A DNA stretch of 55,817 bases from Oscillospiraceae bacterium (GCA_015064485.1 SVSD01000008.1:1-55817), one strand, 5' to 3'. Positions 31,525 to 40,366 are shown, counted from the first letter of the stretch. The notes: generated by a model not told the origin, from the letters alone. Made by a program: numbers and translations.

Positions 31525-32247
31525 TCAGCCATGCATCTCTTCGATATGATAGATGTATTTTAATGTCGAAAGCGCTTCGATTATTTCTTTATGAGTTTTA
31601 TATTTTTTCAGCTCCCTGCTGCTTATTGATATTGCAACAGAATAAACGCTCAGCCCCGAATTTACATATGCGGGGTTTAATTCTATATCGTCGATAGTAA
31701 GGCCGAGCTTCCTTATTGTTGTTACAAAATCCTGAAGGCAGGAACTGCTTGTAAGTTCAAGATGAACCTCGAAATGGTTAGAGCGGTCTTTTAAGTATTT
31801 TTCAATCGACGGGAAAATATAAAGGCTTAAAATAAGAGCAGTAAATCCTGCAACTGTCACTGTATAAAATCCTGCTCCTACGCAAAGACCGAGTATTCCG
31901 CAAGCAAAAAGGGCTACGGAGGTTGTAAGGCCCTTGATCTGATTTCTCGAGCTGAAAAGCATAGAATTTACGCTTATTATAGAAACTGCGATTACAGACG
32001 CCGCCGAAACAAGATAAAGATTTATTCCCGTTTTGCCGGCAAGAAATACATCAAGAAGCATCGCAACTGTTGATGCAAACGAAACGAGTATGAATGTGCG
32101 GAAGCCTGCGGAATGTCTTTTTACCGATCTTTCACAACCGATTATTGCGGCAAAAATTATAGAAATTCCTATTCTCAGAATGATGCTGTAAGTATTTATC
32201 TCAACCGACCATACACCTAAAAATTCTGCCAAAGGATCGTATATCAT
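31525..32247 (-). CDS. MgtC/SapB family membrane protein
   Basis: 240 aa. The N-terminal MgtC domain has several helices and the family segment ILRIGISIIFAAIIGCERSVKRHSAGFRTF (quoted in part: AAIIGCERS, KRHSAGFRTF), ending near residue 150; the C-terminal about 80 residues (HFEVHLELTSSS...) form an ACT-like cytosolic domain. The family is linked to Mg2+ limitation and membrane-potential control. It lies 15 nt downstream of a cation/proton antiporter, consistent with an ion-homeostasis pair. Confidence 0.9.
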   Translation of the reverse strand: MIYDPLAEFLGVWSVEINTYSIILRIGISIIFAAIIGCERSVKRHSAGFRTFILVSFASTVAMLLDVFLAGKTGINLYLVSAASVIAVSIISVNSMLFSSRNQIKGLTTSVALFACGILGLCVGAGFYTVTVAGFTALILSLYIFPSIEKYLKDRSNHFEVHLELTSSSCLQDFVTTIRKLGLTIDDIELNPAYVNSGLSVYSVAISISSRELKKYKTHKEIIEALSTLKYIYHIEEMHG

Positions 32248-32262
32248 AAATTTCTCCTTTTC

Positions 32263-33708
32263 TTATCTGTGCTTTGGAGGGCGGCGGCGCATATTATACA
32301 TACTGTCAAAATGCTCGACTGCCGCATTTGTAAAGGCTTGTTCGTCTTCGTTTATATCGTGCCCGGGAAGCTCTTCCTGAATTTTTTGAATTCTTTCAAT
32401 AAGAATTTCAAGGGAAGTCTTCTTTTCTCCGCCTTCCGTAGTTTCATCGACCGCTACAAGCTCTTCGAGCTTTGTGGAATAAGATTTTGAAAGATAAAGC
32501 GAAAGCTTCGCACAAACAGGGCCTGCAAGTTCATAAAGAACACTTGAGGCAAGGATTATCGTTTCAAGCGCGCTTCCCATATAGCCTCCGAGACTTCTTG
32601 CACCGATTGATGCAAGACCGATCGCAACGCCTGCCTGCGGGATAAGAGCAAGACCGAGATAATTTCTGACCTCTTTTTTCTTTTTCACAGCAGCACATCC
32701 CAAAAATGCACCCGCATATTTTCCGACTATTCGGACAGCAAAATATGTTATGCTGACAACAAGGAGAGAGGATTTTCCTATGGCTGATGCGGTTGCGACA
32801 AGAGCTCCGAGATCAAAACTCAAGCCCGAACGAACAAAAAACAAAAGAAGTATGGGAGGGCTGAAATAATTTATTTGTTTGAAAAGCTTGTCATCGTCTG
32901 TCGAATTGATATAAACCGTTCCCATAGACATACATCCGAGAAGAGGAGAAATTCCGAGAAATGCACAAATTCCGCAAAAGGCGAATAAAAGGGCGATGGT
33001 TATAATAAGTCTGTTGTCGCTTGAGCGTTTTTGTAAAAGGAGCTTCATAATAAATCCGAAAACTCCGCCGAGGGCAAAAACTGCCATATTTATCGCAACA
33101 GGGCTGAGGATATCCGAAAAGCTTACTGCTTTTTTGGCAATAAATGAAACGGCGACAGAAATTGCGATACTGTAAGACACAAGTGCAACAATGTTGTCAA
33201 TTGCGACAACCTGTAAAAGAGTATCCACAAAATCGCCTTTTGCCCTTGTCTGCCTTATTGTCATCATAGTTGATGCCGGAGCTGTTGCGGCGGCAAGAGC
33301 AGACAGAACCATAGAAAAAGCAAGATCAAGACGCAATATAAAATATGTCAGTATAAATATAAGAAATGAAGCGGTCAAAGCTTCAAAAAGGGTGATTGTA
33401 ACAATCTTAAATCCGTTCTTTTTAAGGGCGGAAAATCTAAAAAATTCACCCGTACCAAAGGCGATGAACGCAAGTGCAATATCCGAAAGAAAATCCATTC
33501 CCTCGATGACTTTTTGTGGAATAAGATCAAGGCAAAACGGTCCGATGAGGATGCCTGTGACAATATATGCGGTAACATTCGGCAGCTTCAGCTTTTTTGT
33601 TACTCTTGTCATAAGAAATCCTAAAAGCATAATAAGGGAGATGGCAATAATAATCGTCGCTTCGGGGGAAGTTTCTTCGATTTTTGCATATAAGTTATCA
33701 ATCATCAA
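32263..33708 (-). CDS. CPA2-type Na+(K+)/H+ antiporter
   Basis: 481 aa with about twelve membrane helices (residues 15-400) and a charged cytosolic tail of about 70 residues with no TrkA-N domain. The region TVTKKLKLPNVTAYIVTGILIGP (in part: KLPNVTAYIVTGILIGP) and LAFIAFGTGEFF are typical of KefB/NapA-like exchangers. It exchanges a monovalent cation for protons; the ion cannot be told from sequence. Downstream mgtC probably shares its mRNA. Confidence 0.88.
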   Translation of the reverse strand: MMIDNLYAKIEETSPEATIIIAISLIMLLGFLMTRVTKKLKLPNVTAYIVTGILIGPFCLDLIPQKVIEGMDFLSDIALAFIAFGTGEFFRFSALKKNGFKIVTITLFEALTASFLIFILTYFILRLDLAFSMVLSALAAATAPASTMMTIRQTRAKGDFVDTLLQVVAIDNIVALVSYSIAISVAVSFIAKKAVSFSDILSPVAINMAVFALGGVFGFIMKLLLQKRSSDNRLIITIALLFAFCGICAFLGISPLLGCMSMGTVYINSTDDDKLFKQINYFSPPILLLFFVRSGLSFDLGALVATASAIGKSSLLVVSITYFAVRIVGKYAGAFLGCAAVKKKKEVRNYLGLALIPQAGVAIGLASIGARSLGGYMGSALETIILASSVLYELAGPVCAKLSLYLSKSYSTKLEELVAVDETTEGGEKKTSLEILIERIQKIQEELPGHDINEDEQAFTNAAVEHFDSMYNMRRRPPKHR

Positions 33709-33839
33709 AATCCCCCTTCCAAAACAGCCTTCAAAAAGTTATATTATTTATCATATGCAGCTTTTTCGTAAAATAATTCTTTGAAATTTTATTTTTATTA
33801 GCGGCTGGGGGGTTACATTTTTATTTAGAGCAAAAAATA

Positions 33840-33862
33840 AACGGGAAGAAAATCTTCCCGTT
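33840..33862 (-). terminator. Terminator of the GT8-acyltransferase operon
   Basis: AACGGGAAGA-AAA-TCTTCCCGTT, 10-bp stem, followed on the minus strand by TATTTTTTG. It closes the four-gene operon 37244-33874. Confidence 0.9.
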
Positions 33863-33873
33863 TTGGTGACTGA

Positions 33874-34635
33874 CTATTTGTTTTCGGTTTTTTCATATGT
33901 GATATAACAATAATTGCTGTTTTTACTGCGGTCTTTCATTGCGGATATTACCTTACCGTGAAGATCTTCGGTCTTTTCTTTGATATTATTTCCTTCGGGA
34001 TAAAACGGTCCGTCAAGAAAAACCTCCATAACCGGCTTTTTGAAAACCTTTCCTTTGCGGTAAGTTACCGTCATTGCAAAGGAAGGTTTATTGAATTTTA
34101 CGGGAAATCTGAAAGAAGTTTCGGGGAAAGGGCGGATGCCGGTATAGTATTCCCAAACATGTGCCTCGGGGTATATTACAACAGGATGCTTTTGTTCAAG
34201 CCTTGTTCCGATGGCATCATTAAGCTTTTTTATTCCCGAAAAAGAACCCGCAACAGGTAAAGCTCCAAGATACGGCAATATTTTCCCGATTACGGGAATA
34301 CCGTAATTTGCAGGGCTTACAACCGTATAAATTCTTTTTGGCAATACACATAACGCAGGGATAAAAACATCTCCGACGGGCTGTGTATGGTTTCCGTAAA
34401 TAAAAAAACCGCTCTTTATTCCTTTGAGGTTTTTTCTTCCCTTTATTTTCATATGTAAAAAGACTTTGCAGTATATTCCGCCAAAAACCACAGCCGTTCC
34501 GTAGATTATTTCCGAAATAATTCGGGAAAGAAAACTTGTTTTTATATATTTATAATCGTCGGGAAGCTTGAAGTTCTGGTCGGCACTTTTCTCGAAATCA
34601 TCCAAAAAAGACGAATAATATCTTGTCTTTCTCAT
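33874..34635 (-). CDS. PlsC-like lysophospholipid acyltransferase, variant motif
   Basis: 253 aa. Membrane-anchored (SEIIYGTAVVFGGIYCKVFL) acyltransferase of the LPLAT/PlsC superfamily. The catalytic block reads YGNHTQPVGD, that is HX5D instead of the canonical HX4D, and the second block is IYPEAHVW instead of the usual PEGTR. These deviations suggest an unusual acceptor or weak activity. It is the last gene of an operon with two GT8 glycosyltransferases and a second acyltransferase, overlapping the upstream gene by 4 nt (ATGA), which points to acylation of a glycolipid or wall glycan; this is inference. Confidence 0.78.
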   Translation of the reverse strand: MRKTRYYSSFLDDFEKSADQNFKLPDDYKYIKTSFLSRIISEIIYGTAVVFGGIYCKVFLHMKIKGRKNLKGIKSGFFIYGNHTQPVGDVFIPALCVLPKRIYTVVSPANYGIPVIGKILPYLGALPVAGSFSGIKKLNDAIGTRLEQKHPVVIYPEAHVWEYYTGIRPFPETSFRFPVKFNKPSFAMTVTYRKGKVFKKPVMEVFLDGPFYPEGNNIKEKTEDLHGKVISAMKDRSKNSNYCYITYEKTENK

Positions 34636-35495
34636 AACGAGCCTTTCCAGCCTGCAATATCCGAATTTTCAAAATCGTATGTCAGCTTTTTGCCGTATAC
34701 CTTTTCGTAACATTCTTTTTTCAGCTCGTAATCTCTTATACTAAGCTCTTCTGTATTTTCTCTTACCGTCTTTTCTTTGTCGGGATACAAAACTCCGCAG
34801 ATATGAAGAACATATTTGACTTTTTTAAACTCGTCGGTATCGTCATTTTCAAGGTCTGTCATTTCAACGAAGCAGGAAATTATCGGCACATCAAGCTTTG
34901 CCGAATAAAAATACGCACCGCTTTTGGGAGGACGGGGTTTGCGGTAGTTGAACCACATTTCCTGTTCGGGATAAAGAAGAACTGCGTGTTTTTTATCGAC
35001 AAGACGCTCTTTGAGCAAGGAAAGAAAATCCCTTGCAAGATATCTCGGTTCTGTAGAAAGAGGGATGGTATCCGCATAATTCATCAAAAAACCGATAAAG
35101 CCCTTCATCGCAAAATTTGAGGTCTGACCGACGATTGCAAGATGTCTTCTTCCCATTTTCTGAATCAAATATCTGATTACAGTATTTTCAAGGGGACTGA
35201 AATGATTGCTTGTAATAAGAACTCCGCCAAGACCCTCCGGTATTTTTTCAAGCCCTACGATCTCGGTATCTTTGTTGATGACTTTTGCCGCCGTCTTTGC
35301 AAGTGCAACGCCGAGAGCTTTTTTTATTTTATACACGATACTTGTTCTTGACGCAAGAAAATTATCTGTTATCTTTCGGTTTTGCTCGGGGGTAAGAACA
35401 GGATCGGAAAGCTCTGCTTTGTTGTGAAACTGTCGGGACTGCGCAAAGGTTTTTATATTTTCAATTACCGCTTTGCGGTTTTCTCCGATTATCAT
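34632..35495 (-). CDS. PlsC-like acyltransferase, HX4E variant
   Basis: 287 aa of the same superfamily as the gene downstream. The catalytic block is SNHFSPLEN, with Glu in place of the Asp of HX4D, and the second block is LYPEQEMWFNYRKPRPPKSG. An extra about 70 N-terminal residues precede the domain. ATGA overlaps join it to genes on both sides, so the four proteins are made in fixed ratio. Substrate unknown; a glycolipid acyl acceptor is plausible from the neighbours. Confidence 0.78.
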   Translation of the reverse strand: MIIGENRKAVIENIKTFAQSRQFHNKAELSDPVLTPEQNRKITDNFLASRTSIVYKIKKALGVALAKTAAKVINKDTEIVGLEKIPEGLGGVLITSNHFSPLENTVIRYLIQKMGRRHLAIVGQTSNFAMKGFIGFLMNYADTIPLSTEPRYLARDFLSLLKERLVDKKHAVLLYPEQEMWFNYRKPRPPKSGAYFYSAKLDVPIISCFVEMTDLENDDTDEFKKVKYVLHICGVLYPDKEKTVRENTEELSIRDYELKKECYEKVYGKKLTYDFENSDIAGWKGSL

Positions 35496-36445
35496 AATCT
35501 GATTTTTACTCCCTTTTCGTGCATCTTCTTGAAGGTAATTTCATTTTCGGGGATCTCAAGTCCTCTTTTTATAAGAAGCTCAAGACAATTTTTGTCCGCT
35601 TCCTTTTTTTCATCTGTGTACTGCTCTTTATATTTCTTTATTTCATCAATATAGCCGCAGTCGCTTGCATATTTCCAAAATTGGTCTTCATACTGAATGT
35701 TATCATAGCACCAAGGCTTTGAGAAGAGATTGTAATGAATAAGATTTGTGTTTTTAAGCGGAGGCTTCGCATCGTTTGGCATAGTATCCCAGGATGCATC
35801 AAGATAATATATTTTGCCGCGGCACATAGCATTAAGATAATCCTGATCAGGGGCAATGCTGTCAAAATGATATGTATTGAGAAGGTTCAAAAAATGTCCT
35901 TCCATATCGCAGTCACGCATCTTTTTAAGATTCATAAGCAAAACGCCGGAATTTATATATTCGTTGCGGTCAAGTCCCACAGCATTTTCTGTGTATGCGA
36001 CAAGGGGAGGGATGTCGGCGATCGAAAGGTCGTTACAGGCCCCGATAAAATTGTCGCCGATATCAATATCGAAAAGCTTTGCAATATCGCTTGTGAGAAC
36101 GATATCGCTGTCGATATATATACCTTTATCGTACTGAGGAAACATCGCAGGGATGAAAAGTCTGAAATAAATCGTAAGAGTAAAATAATCGCAGCGCAGG
36201 CGGTTGCTCATTCTGTCGTCAAGAGCCTTGAAATTCGCTTTCATCGGAGTAAGGTCGATTTTGAAATTTTCAGTCTGAAGAGCTTCAATCTTTTTAATGT
36301 TCTCACAGCTGAGTCCCTGATGTAAAACGATGGCTCTGTAGTTTCTTGAAGGGTCGCAATTCTTTACGGCAGAGTTTATTGCTACCGCAAGAAAAGGTGC
36401 GTAGCCGTCATCTATTGTAAAGAAAATCGGAATTTCTCTTGTCAT
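35492..36445 (-). CDS. Glycosyltransferase family 8
   Basis: 317 aa retaining glycosyltransferase. N-terminal IPIFFTIDDGYAPFLAVAI, the metal/nucleotide-sugar DXD as YIDSDIVLTSD (about residues 100-110), NSGVLLMNLKKMRD, and the C-terminal metal-binding HYNLFSKPW. These are all hallmark GT8 motifs. Start ATG 36445 follows AAAGGAGAAAAC; the longer frame to 36505 lies in the upstream gene. The start overlaps the upstream GT8 gene by 38 nt and the end overlaps the acyltransferase by 4 nt. Donor (UDP-glucose or -galactose) is not determined. Confidence 0.9.
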   Translation of the reverse strand: MTREIPIFFTIDDGYAPFLAVAINSAVKNCDPSRNYRAIVLHQGLSCENIKKIEALQTENFKIDLTPMKANFKALDDRMSNRLRCDYFTLTIYFRLFIPAMFPQYDKGIYIDSDIVLTSDIAKLFDIDIGDNFIGACNDLSIADIPPLVAYTENAVGLDRNEYINSGVLLMNLKKMRDCDMEGHFLNLLNTYHFDSIAPDQDYLNAMCRGKIYYLDASWDTMPNDAKPPLKNTNLIHYNLFSKPWCYDNIQYEDQFWKYASDCGYIDEIKKYKEQYTDEKKEADKNCLELLIKRGLEIPENEITFKKMHEKGVKIRL

Positions 36446-37244
36446 TTTGTTTTCTCCTTTGGTATTCTGAAAGTATATCGTCAAACTCAAAGATTTTGAG
36501 TTCATTATGCATTTTTTCTATATGCCAGGGTTTGATTGTAACAGCCTTTATCTTAGGGAAAAATTTAAAAAAGGTTGTAAAGTGTTTAAAGACGGTGTCT
36601 TTTTTGATTTTGCCCTGATTGTTGTATTTTTCGGGAAGCTTTCTTTTTACCGCAAGTTTATTAAGCGCGGTCTGATCGGGCATAAACATCTTCTTATCGC
36701 GGCACATTTTTCTGCATTTTTCAAACAGGCCGTTTTCGCGGATGTTTTCCATATTCAGCAGCAGAACCCCCGAATTCAGATAATCGTGCTTGAAAATGTT
36801 TCCGAAAAACCATTTGCCGTATCGGTCGGGGACACCTGCAATATCAAAATTTCTCATATTTATATCGTATAGTTGTCTGAAGTCGCAACGGCAGAGAACA
36901 TCTGCGTCAAGATAAAGGATCTTGTCGGGAATTTCCCTTACGGTATCTGCAAAAAGACGCAGCATACAAAAAGGGGTAAATTTTGTTCCCATATTTGCAA
37001 GAGGCAGGTAACTGATAAATTCTTTTGTTATGTCAAAAAGAAAAACATCATGCTTCTCATTTTTCTCTTTCAAAACGCAGGCAAGGTCATCCGCAAAGCT
37101 TTGAGGGATCGCGTCTTTGTCTTCAAGCGCCGCTGTCAGTATGTAAAAGTTTATACCGCATTCGGTATTTTTGCAAAGGGAAAGTGCGGAAAGAAAAATG
37201 CCTTTACAAATATGTTTGTTGCCGCAAAAAAGAATGTTTAAAAT
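36408..37244 (-). CDS. Glycosyltransferase family 8, apparently initiated at ATT
   Basis: With only ATG/GTG/TTG allowed, the frame would begin at TTG 37073 and lack its first about 57 residues. Upstream in the same frame, up to a stop at 37250-37248, the translation reads LNILFCGNKHICKGIFLSAL, a proper GT8 N-terminus (nucleotide-binding strand plus first helix), with no ATG, GTG or TTG. An ATT at 37244-37242 sits 9 nt after AAAGGAG (37260-37254), and a promoter at 37296-37268 would start the mRNA just before that site. Further motifs: YLDADVLCRCD (DXD), NSGVLLLNME, KPWHIEK. 278 aa from ATT. A point error changing ATG to ATT in the assembly is the main alternative. Confidence 0.75.
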   Translation of the reverse strand: MLNILFCGNKHICKGIFLSALSLCKNTECGINFYILTAALEDKDAIPQSFADDLACVLKEKNEKHDVFLFDITKEFISYLPLANMGTKFTPFCMLRLFADTVREIPDKILYLDADVLCRCDFRQLYDINMRNFDIAGVPDRYGKWFFGNIFKHDYLNSGVLLLNMENIRENGLFEKCRKMCRDKKMFMPDQTALNKLAVKRKLPEKYNNQGKIKKDTVFKHFTTFFKFFPKIKAVTIKPWHIEKMHNELKIFEFDDILSEYQRRKQNDKRNSDFLYNR

Positions 37245-37267
37245 GTTTTATCACTCCTTTACTGCAG

Positions 37268-37296
37268 ATTATACCGAAAAAACAGCTTACAGTAAA
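37268..37296 (-). promoter_or_regulatory. Promoter of the GT8-acyltransferase operon
   Basis: On the minus strand TTTACT (37296-37291), 17-nt spacer, perfect TATAAT (37273-37268). Predicted transcript start near 37261, leaving a leader of only about 17 nt that begins at the ribosome site AAAGGAG. Confidence 0.65.
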
Positions 37297-37374
37297 CACA
37301 ATATATGGAGAATTTTGTCTACTTATAGGCTCTCAAACCGTAGAATACGACTCTCCGATCAGTAGAATTGCATA

Positions 37375-37409
37375 AAAAACGCCCTGTTTTCAAGCAAACA
37401 GAGCGTTTT
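37375..37409 (-). terminator. Terminator of the XRE regulator gene
   Basis: AAAACGC(C)CTGTTT/AAACAG(A)GCGTTTT stem with one mismatch and a short loop; A/T runs on both sides. Lies 10 nt past the XRE gene stop. Confidence 0.8.
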
Positions 37410-37419
37410 ATGCGTAGAG

Positions 37420-38022
37420 TTATTTGATTTTCGGTTTTTTGATAAAAGACCATAAAATGATAACGATCTGCCCCGCTATACCAAGAATATAGACAAGAGA
37501 TACATTGATACCGAAATAAAGAAATGTGATATGTATTGTGGCAAGGATCGACCATACAAGCGCAGAAATGATAAGATAGTTATGTCTGGGATTGAACCAT
37601 ACCGAATTAAAAACAAGCTTTACGATCAAAACAATCGGCAAAGCATAAACAAAATACAGCCATTGAAAAGTGTTTGCGCCGACGATAAGCGTTGTAATAA
37701 TAAAGGCAAATACCGCAATGACCCAGGCAACGCTTTCGGAAATATAGGCGATTGCTCTTCGGTTATATTTTGTTTCCTCGGTTTTGTGCTCTTTTACAGT
37801 TTCGTCGATATTTTCGCTTTTAACAAGATAATCAAGAGAAACTCCGAAGACCTCCGAAATTTTAACAAGGACTGCAATATCGGGCGAAGATTCTGCCCTT
37901 TCCCATTTTGAAATTGTCTTGTCGGAATAGTTTAATTTTTCCGCAAGTTCCATTTGTGTCATATTATTTAAAAGCCGAAGCTCGGTTATATTTTTAGCAA
38001 CAATGCTTTTTATATCTTCCAC
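37420..38022 (-). CDS. XRE-family regulator with four-helix membrane domain
   Basis: 200 aa. N-terminal Cro/CI helix-turn-helix (residues 8-65: NMTQMELAEKLNYSDKTISKWE), a charged linker, then four hydrophobic helices (about 93-112, 118-138, 145-165, 172-190). Membrane-tethered XRE proteins of this kind are common in Clostridia and are presumed to sense membrane or ionic conditions, but targets are unknown. Monocistronic; start ATG 38022 follows GGAGGAATTTAAG. Confidence 0.85.
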   Translation of the reverse strand: MEDIKSIVAKNITELRLLNNMTQMELAEKLNYSDKTISKWERAESSPDIAVLVKISEVFGVSLDYLVKSENIDETVKEHKTEETKYNRRAIAYISESVAWVIAVFAFIITTLIVGANTFQWLYFVYALPIVLIVKLVFNSVWFNPRHNYLIISALVWSILATIHITFLYFGINVSLVYILGIAGQIVIILWSFIKKPKIK

Positions 38023-38123
38023 TTAAATTCCTCCGAATATAAATGCTATGCACATTATAACTCCTTTTTTAAAACATTTCAAGTGATAAAGAGAAAAATA
38101 ATAGGAGACTATCGGGGATATAA

Positions 38124-38154
38124 AAAAGAGCCGTAAAAATTACAGCTCTTTTTT
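38124..38154 (-). terminator. Terminator of the AGCS symporter gene
   Basis: AAAAAAGAGC...AGCTCTTTTTT with inner GTAA/TTAC pairing; T-run on the minus strand. Confidence 0.85.
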
Positions 38155-38187
38155 ATTACCTATGAACCGTTTTATACCACGAAACGA

Positions 38188-39624
38188 TTATTTGTTTTTC
38201 TTTGCAGCCTTTTTTGCCGCGATGCCTTCCTTCGAAATCTTAACAACGAGATTCGAAAGGGCGATAAGTGCGATAGCGTTGGGGATTACCATAAGATAGT
38301 TGAAGAAGTCTGTAAGTTCCCAAACGAGATCGTTGGAAGCGATTGTTCCAAGGAAAATAAATACGATTGAAATTACAGAGTAAATGATTGTTGCGATCTT
38401 ATTGTTCTTGAAGAGATACTGAACATTTACCTTGCCGAAGAAGTTCCAGCTGATAACTGTTGAGAATGCGAAGAAGAGAAGACATACTGCAACAAATATA
38501 GCACCAATATTGCTTCCAAATACGGAACCTGCAGCAAGCTGCATAGCATTTGTTTTAGAGATTCCGCTTTCAGCAAGAAGGTTTGCGTATGTAGTACCGT
38601 CAGCACCTGCAAGAGGGCCGTTTACGAAAAGTGTACAGATAATAACGAGAGCTGTCATTGTAAGAACAACGAATGTGTCAATAAACACACCGACCATAGC
38701 AACAACACCCTGATCGTGGGGCTTTTCTACATTCGCCTGAGCGTGAGCATGAGGTGTTGAACCCATACCTGCTTCGTTTGAGAAAAGACCTCTTTTTGCA
38801 CCCTGGCTGATAGCAGTCTTGATAGCATAACCAATACCGCCGCCGATGAGAGCGGAAGGAGTGAAAGCGTATTTGAAGATCATACCAAATGTTGCGGGAA
38901 TCGACTTTACATTAACTGCAAGAATTACAAGGCCTCCGAGAAGGAAAAGACAAGCCATAATGGGAACGAGCTTTTCTGTAACCGACGCGATTCTCTGGAT
39001 ACCTCCGAGGAAAATGAAAGCGGCAACAACAGAAAGAATGATACCGACAATCCATGTGGGAATACCGAAAGCTGTGTTGCAGGATTCAGCGATAGAGTTG
39101 GACTGAACCATAGATCCCATAAAGCCGAGAGCGAGGATTATAGCGATAGAGAAAAATCCGGCAAGGAATTTACCGAAGCCGCCCTTGAACGCTTTTTTCA
39201 TATAGTAAACAGGACCGCCGAGAACTTCGCCGTTTTCACATTTAATCTTTGTTTCCTGAGCAAGCACTGCTTCTGCGTAGATTGTAGCCATACCGAGGAA
39301 AGCGATGATCCACATCCAAAAAATAGCACCGGGGCCGCCTGTAAGGATAGCACCTGCCGCACCGACGATGTTACCGGTACCTACCTGAGCTGCGATTGCA
39401 GTTGCAAGAGCCTGGAAGGAAGAAAGACCGCCGCCTGCGTTTTTGTTACCAAAGAGTTTGATGTTGCCGAAAACTCTCTTCATACCTTCGCTGAAGCAGC
39501 GAATCTGAACAAAGCCTGTTCTGAAAGTGAAGAGAAGACCGACACCAAGAAGAAGAACGATGAGAATGTAGTCGGCAAGATAACTGTTGGCTTTTGCGAC
39601 AAAGCCGAGAATTGTTTCCTGCAT
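38188..39624 (-). CDS. Alanine/glycine:cation symporter (AGCS family)
   Basis: 478 aa, about ten membrane helices. Family hallmarks GTGNIVGAAGAILTGGPGAIFWMW, GLFSNEAGMGSTPHAHA and the conserved FFAFSTVISW. Imports alanine or glycine with Na+ or H+. The upstream glycine riboswitch (39832-39729) makes glycine the likely substrate. Codon choice is strongly biased to C-ending codons compared with neighbours, which suggests high expression. Start ATG 39624 follows AAGGAGGTTTTC. Confidence 0.93.
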   Translation of the reverse strand: MQETILGFVAKANSYLADYILIVLLLGVGLLFTFRTGFVQIRCFSEGMKRVFGNIKLFGNKNAGGGLSSFQALATAIAAQVGTGNIVGAAGAILTGGPGAIFWMWIIAFLGMATIYAEAVLAQETKIKCENGEVLGGPVYYMKKAFKGGFGKFLAGFFSIAIILALGFMGSMVQSNSIAESCNTAFGIPTWIVGIILSVVAAFIFLGGIQRIASVTEKLVPIMACLFLLGGLVILAVNVKSIPATFGMIFKYAFTPSALIGGGIGYAIKTAISQGAKRGLFSNEAGMGSTPHAHAQANVEKPHDQGVVAMVGVFIDTFVVLTMTALVIICTLFVNGPLAGADGTTYANLLAESGISKTNAMQLAAGSVFGSNIGAIFVAVCLLFFAFSTVISWNFFGKVNVQYLFKNNKIATIIYSVISIVFIFLGTIASNDLVWELTDFFNYLMVIPNAIALIALSNLVVKISKEGIAAKKAAKKNK

Positions 39625-39728
39625 AAGAAAACCTCCTTAAAATAAAAAATAACTATTGATAAAATATCAATAGCTCCAAAGAAAAATATTTGCAGAATAC
39701 CACAATACGATATAATGTAGAAAATCAT

Positions 39729-39832
39729 CTGCTCCATTCTTTTGCCTGAGAGATTCGGCATAAAGGGCTTACACCCCCACACCTTGCACCTTCGGCACCC
39801 GTTTTTCGGGATTCTCCGGAGTACCCTTCGCT
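39729..39832 (-). ncRNA. Glycine riboswitch (single aptamer)
   Basis: Reading the minus strand: ACTCCGGAGAATCCCG, then GTGCCGAAGGTGCAAG, then AATCTCTCAGGCAAAAGAATGG. These match the conserved core of the gcvT glycine aptamer (GGAGA, GCCGAAGGNGCAA, CTCTCAGGCAAAAGNANNG). Only one aptamer copy is present. Lies about 105 nt upstream of the AGCS symporter start, the standard arrangement for singlet glycine riboswitches, which in transporter genes usually switch expression off. Confidence 0.93.
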
Positions 39833-39886
39833 TTCAGTTTCAAAAAAGATTCTAAAAGTTTCATCGGGTAAGATTGATACCCGTGC

Positions 39887-39915
39887 ATTATATCACAACA
39901 AAGTGCTTTTGTCAA
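39887..39915 (-). promoter_or_regulatory. Consensus promoter of the riboswitch-AGCS transcript
   Basis: Perfect TTGACA (39915-39910), 17-nt spacer and perfect TATAAT (39892-39887) on the minus strand, placing the transcript start about 50 nt before the aptamer. Confidence 0.85.
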
Positions 39916-40045
39916 GACAAAATTTTATTTTTTTCGTCAAATGTTAAAAAACGGGCGGTTTTTTGACGAAAAAAGCCCATAAAATAAGCTTTTTTGCGGT
40001 TTTTAGGGTTTTTCAAATATTTTTTTAAAAAAATTAAAAAAACAC

Positions 40046-40074
40046 TTGACAAACCAAAACTATTCTGTTATAAT
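40046..40074 (+). promoter_or_regulatory. Consensus promoter of the tRNA pair
   Basis: TTGACA (40046-40051), 17-nt spacer, TATAAT (40069-40074), about 34 nt before tRNA-Thr. Confidence 0.88.
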
Positions 40075-40107
40075 AGCAAATGTTCCGAGCAAAACGGACA
40101 AATAAAT

Positions 40108-40182
40108 GCTGGTGTGGCTCAATGGCAGAGCAGCTGATTTGTAATCAGCAGGTTGGGGGTTCGACTCCCTTCACCAGCTCCA
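40108..40182 (+). tRNA. tRNA-Thr(TGT)
   Basis: Acceptor GCTGGTG/CACCAGC, D-arm, anticodon stem GCTGA/TCAGC with loop TTTGTAA (anticodon TGT, reading ACA), T-loop GTTCGACTC. CCA is encoded at 40180-40182. Confidence 0.96.
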
Positions 40183-40214
40183 TATTTCTGAACCGAAAGG
40201 TTCAGAAATTTTTT

Positions 40215-40299
40215 GGGGGAATTCCCGAGCGGCCAAAGGGGGCAGACTGTAAATCTGTTGTCACTGACTTCGGTGGTCCGAATCCACCTTCCCCCACCA
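40215..40299 (+). tRNA. tRNA-Tyr(GTA)
   Basis: Acceptor GGGGGAA/TTCCCCC, anticodon stem AGA/TCT region with loop CTGTAAA (anticodon GTA), a long variable arm (GTCACTGACTTCGGTG) typical of bacterial tRNA-Tyr, T-arm GGTGGTCCGAATCCACC and encoded CCA at 40297-40299. Only 32 nt after tRNA-Thr, so co-transcribed. Confidence 0.96.
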
Positions 40300-40329
40300 A
40301 GTGTTGTGGTCTATTTAGATGCCACACAG

Positions 40330-40366
40330 AAAAGCCTTGAGAAATCAAGGCTTTTCGCATTTTTTA
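40330..40366 (+). terminator. Terminator of the tRNA transcript
   Basis: AAAAGCCTTGA-GAAA-TCAAGGCTTTT, 11-bp stem, followed by CGCATTTTTT. Confidence 0.92.
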
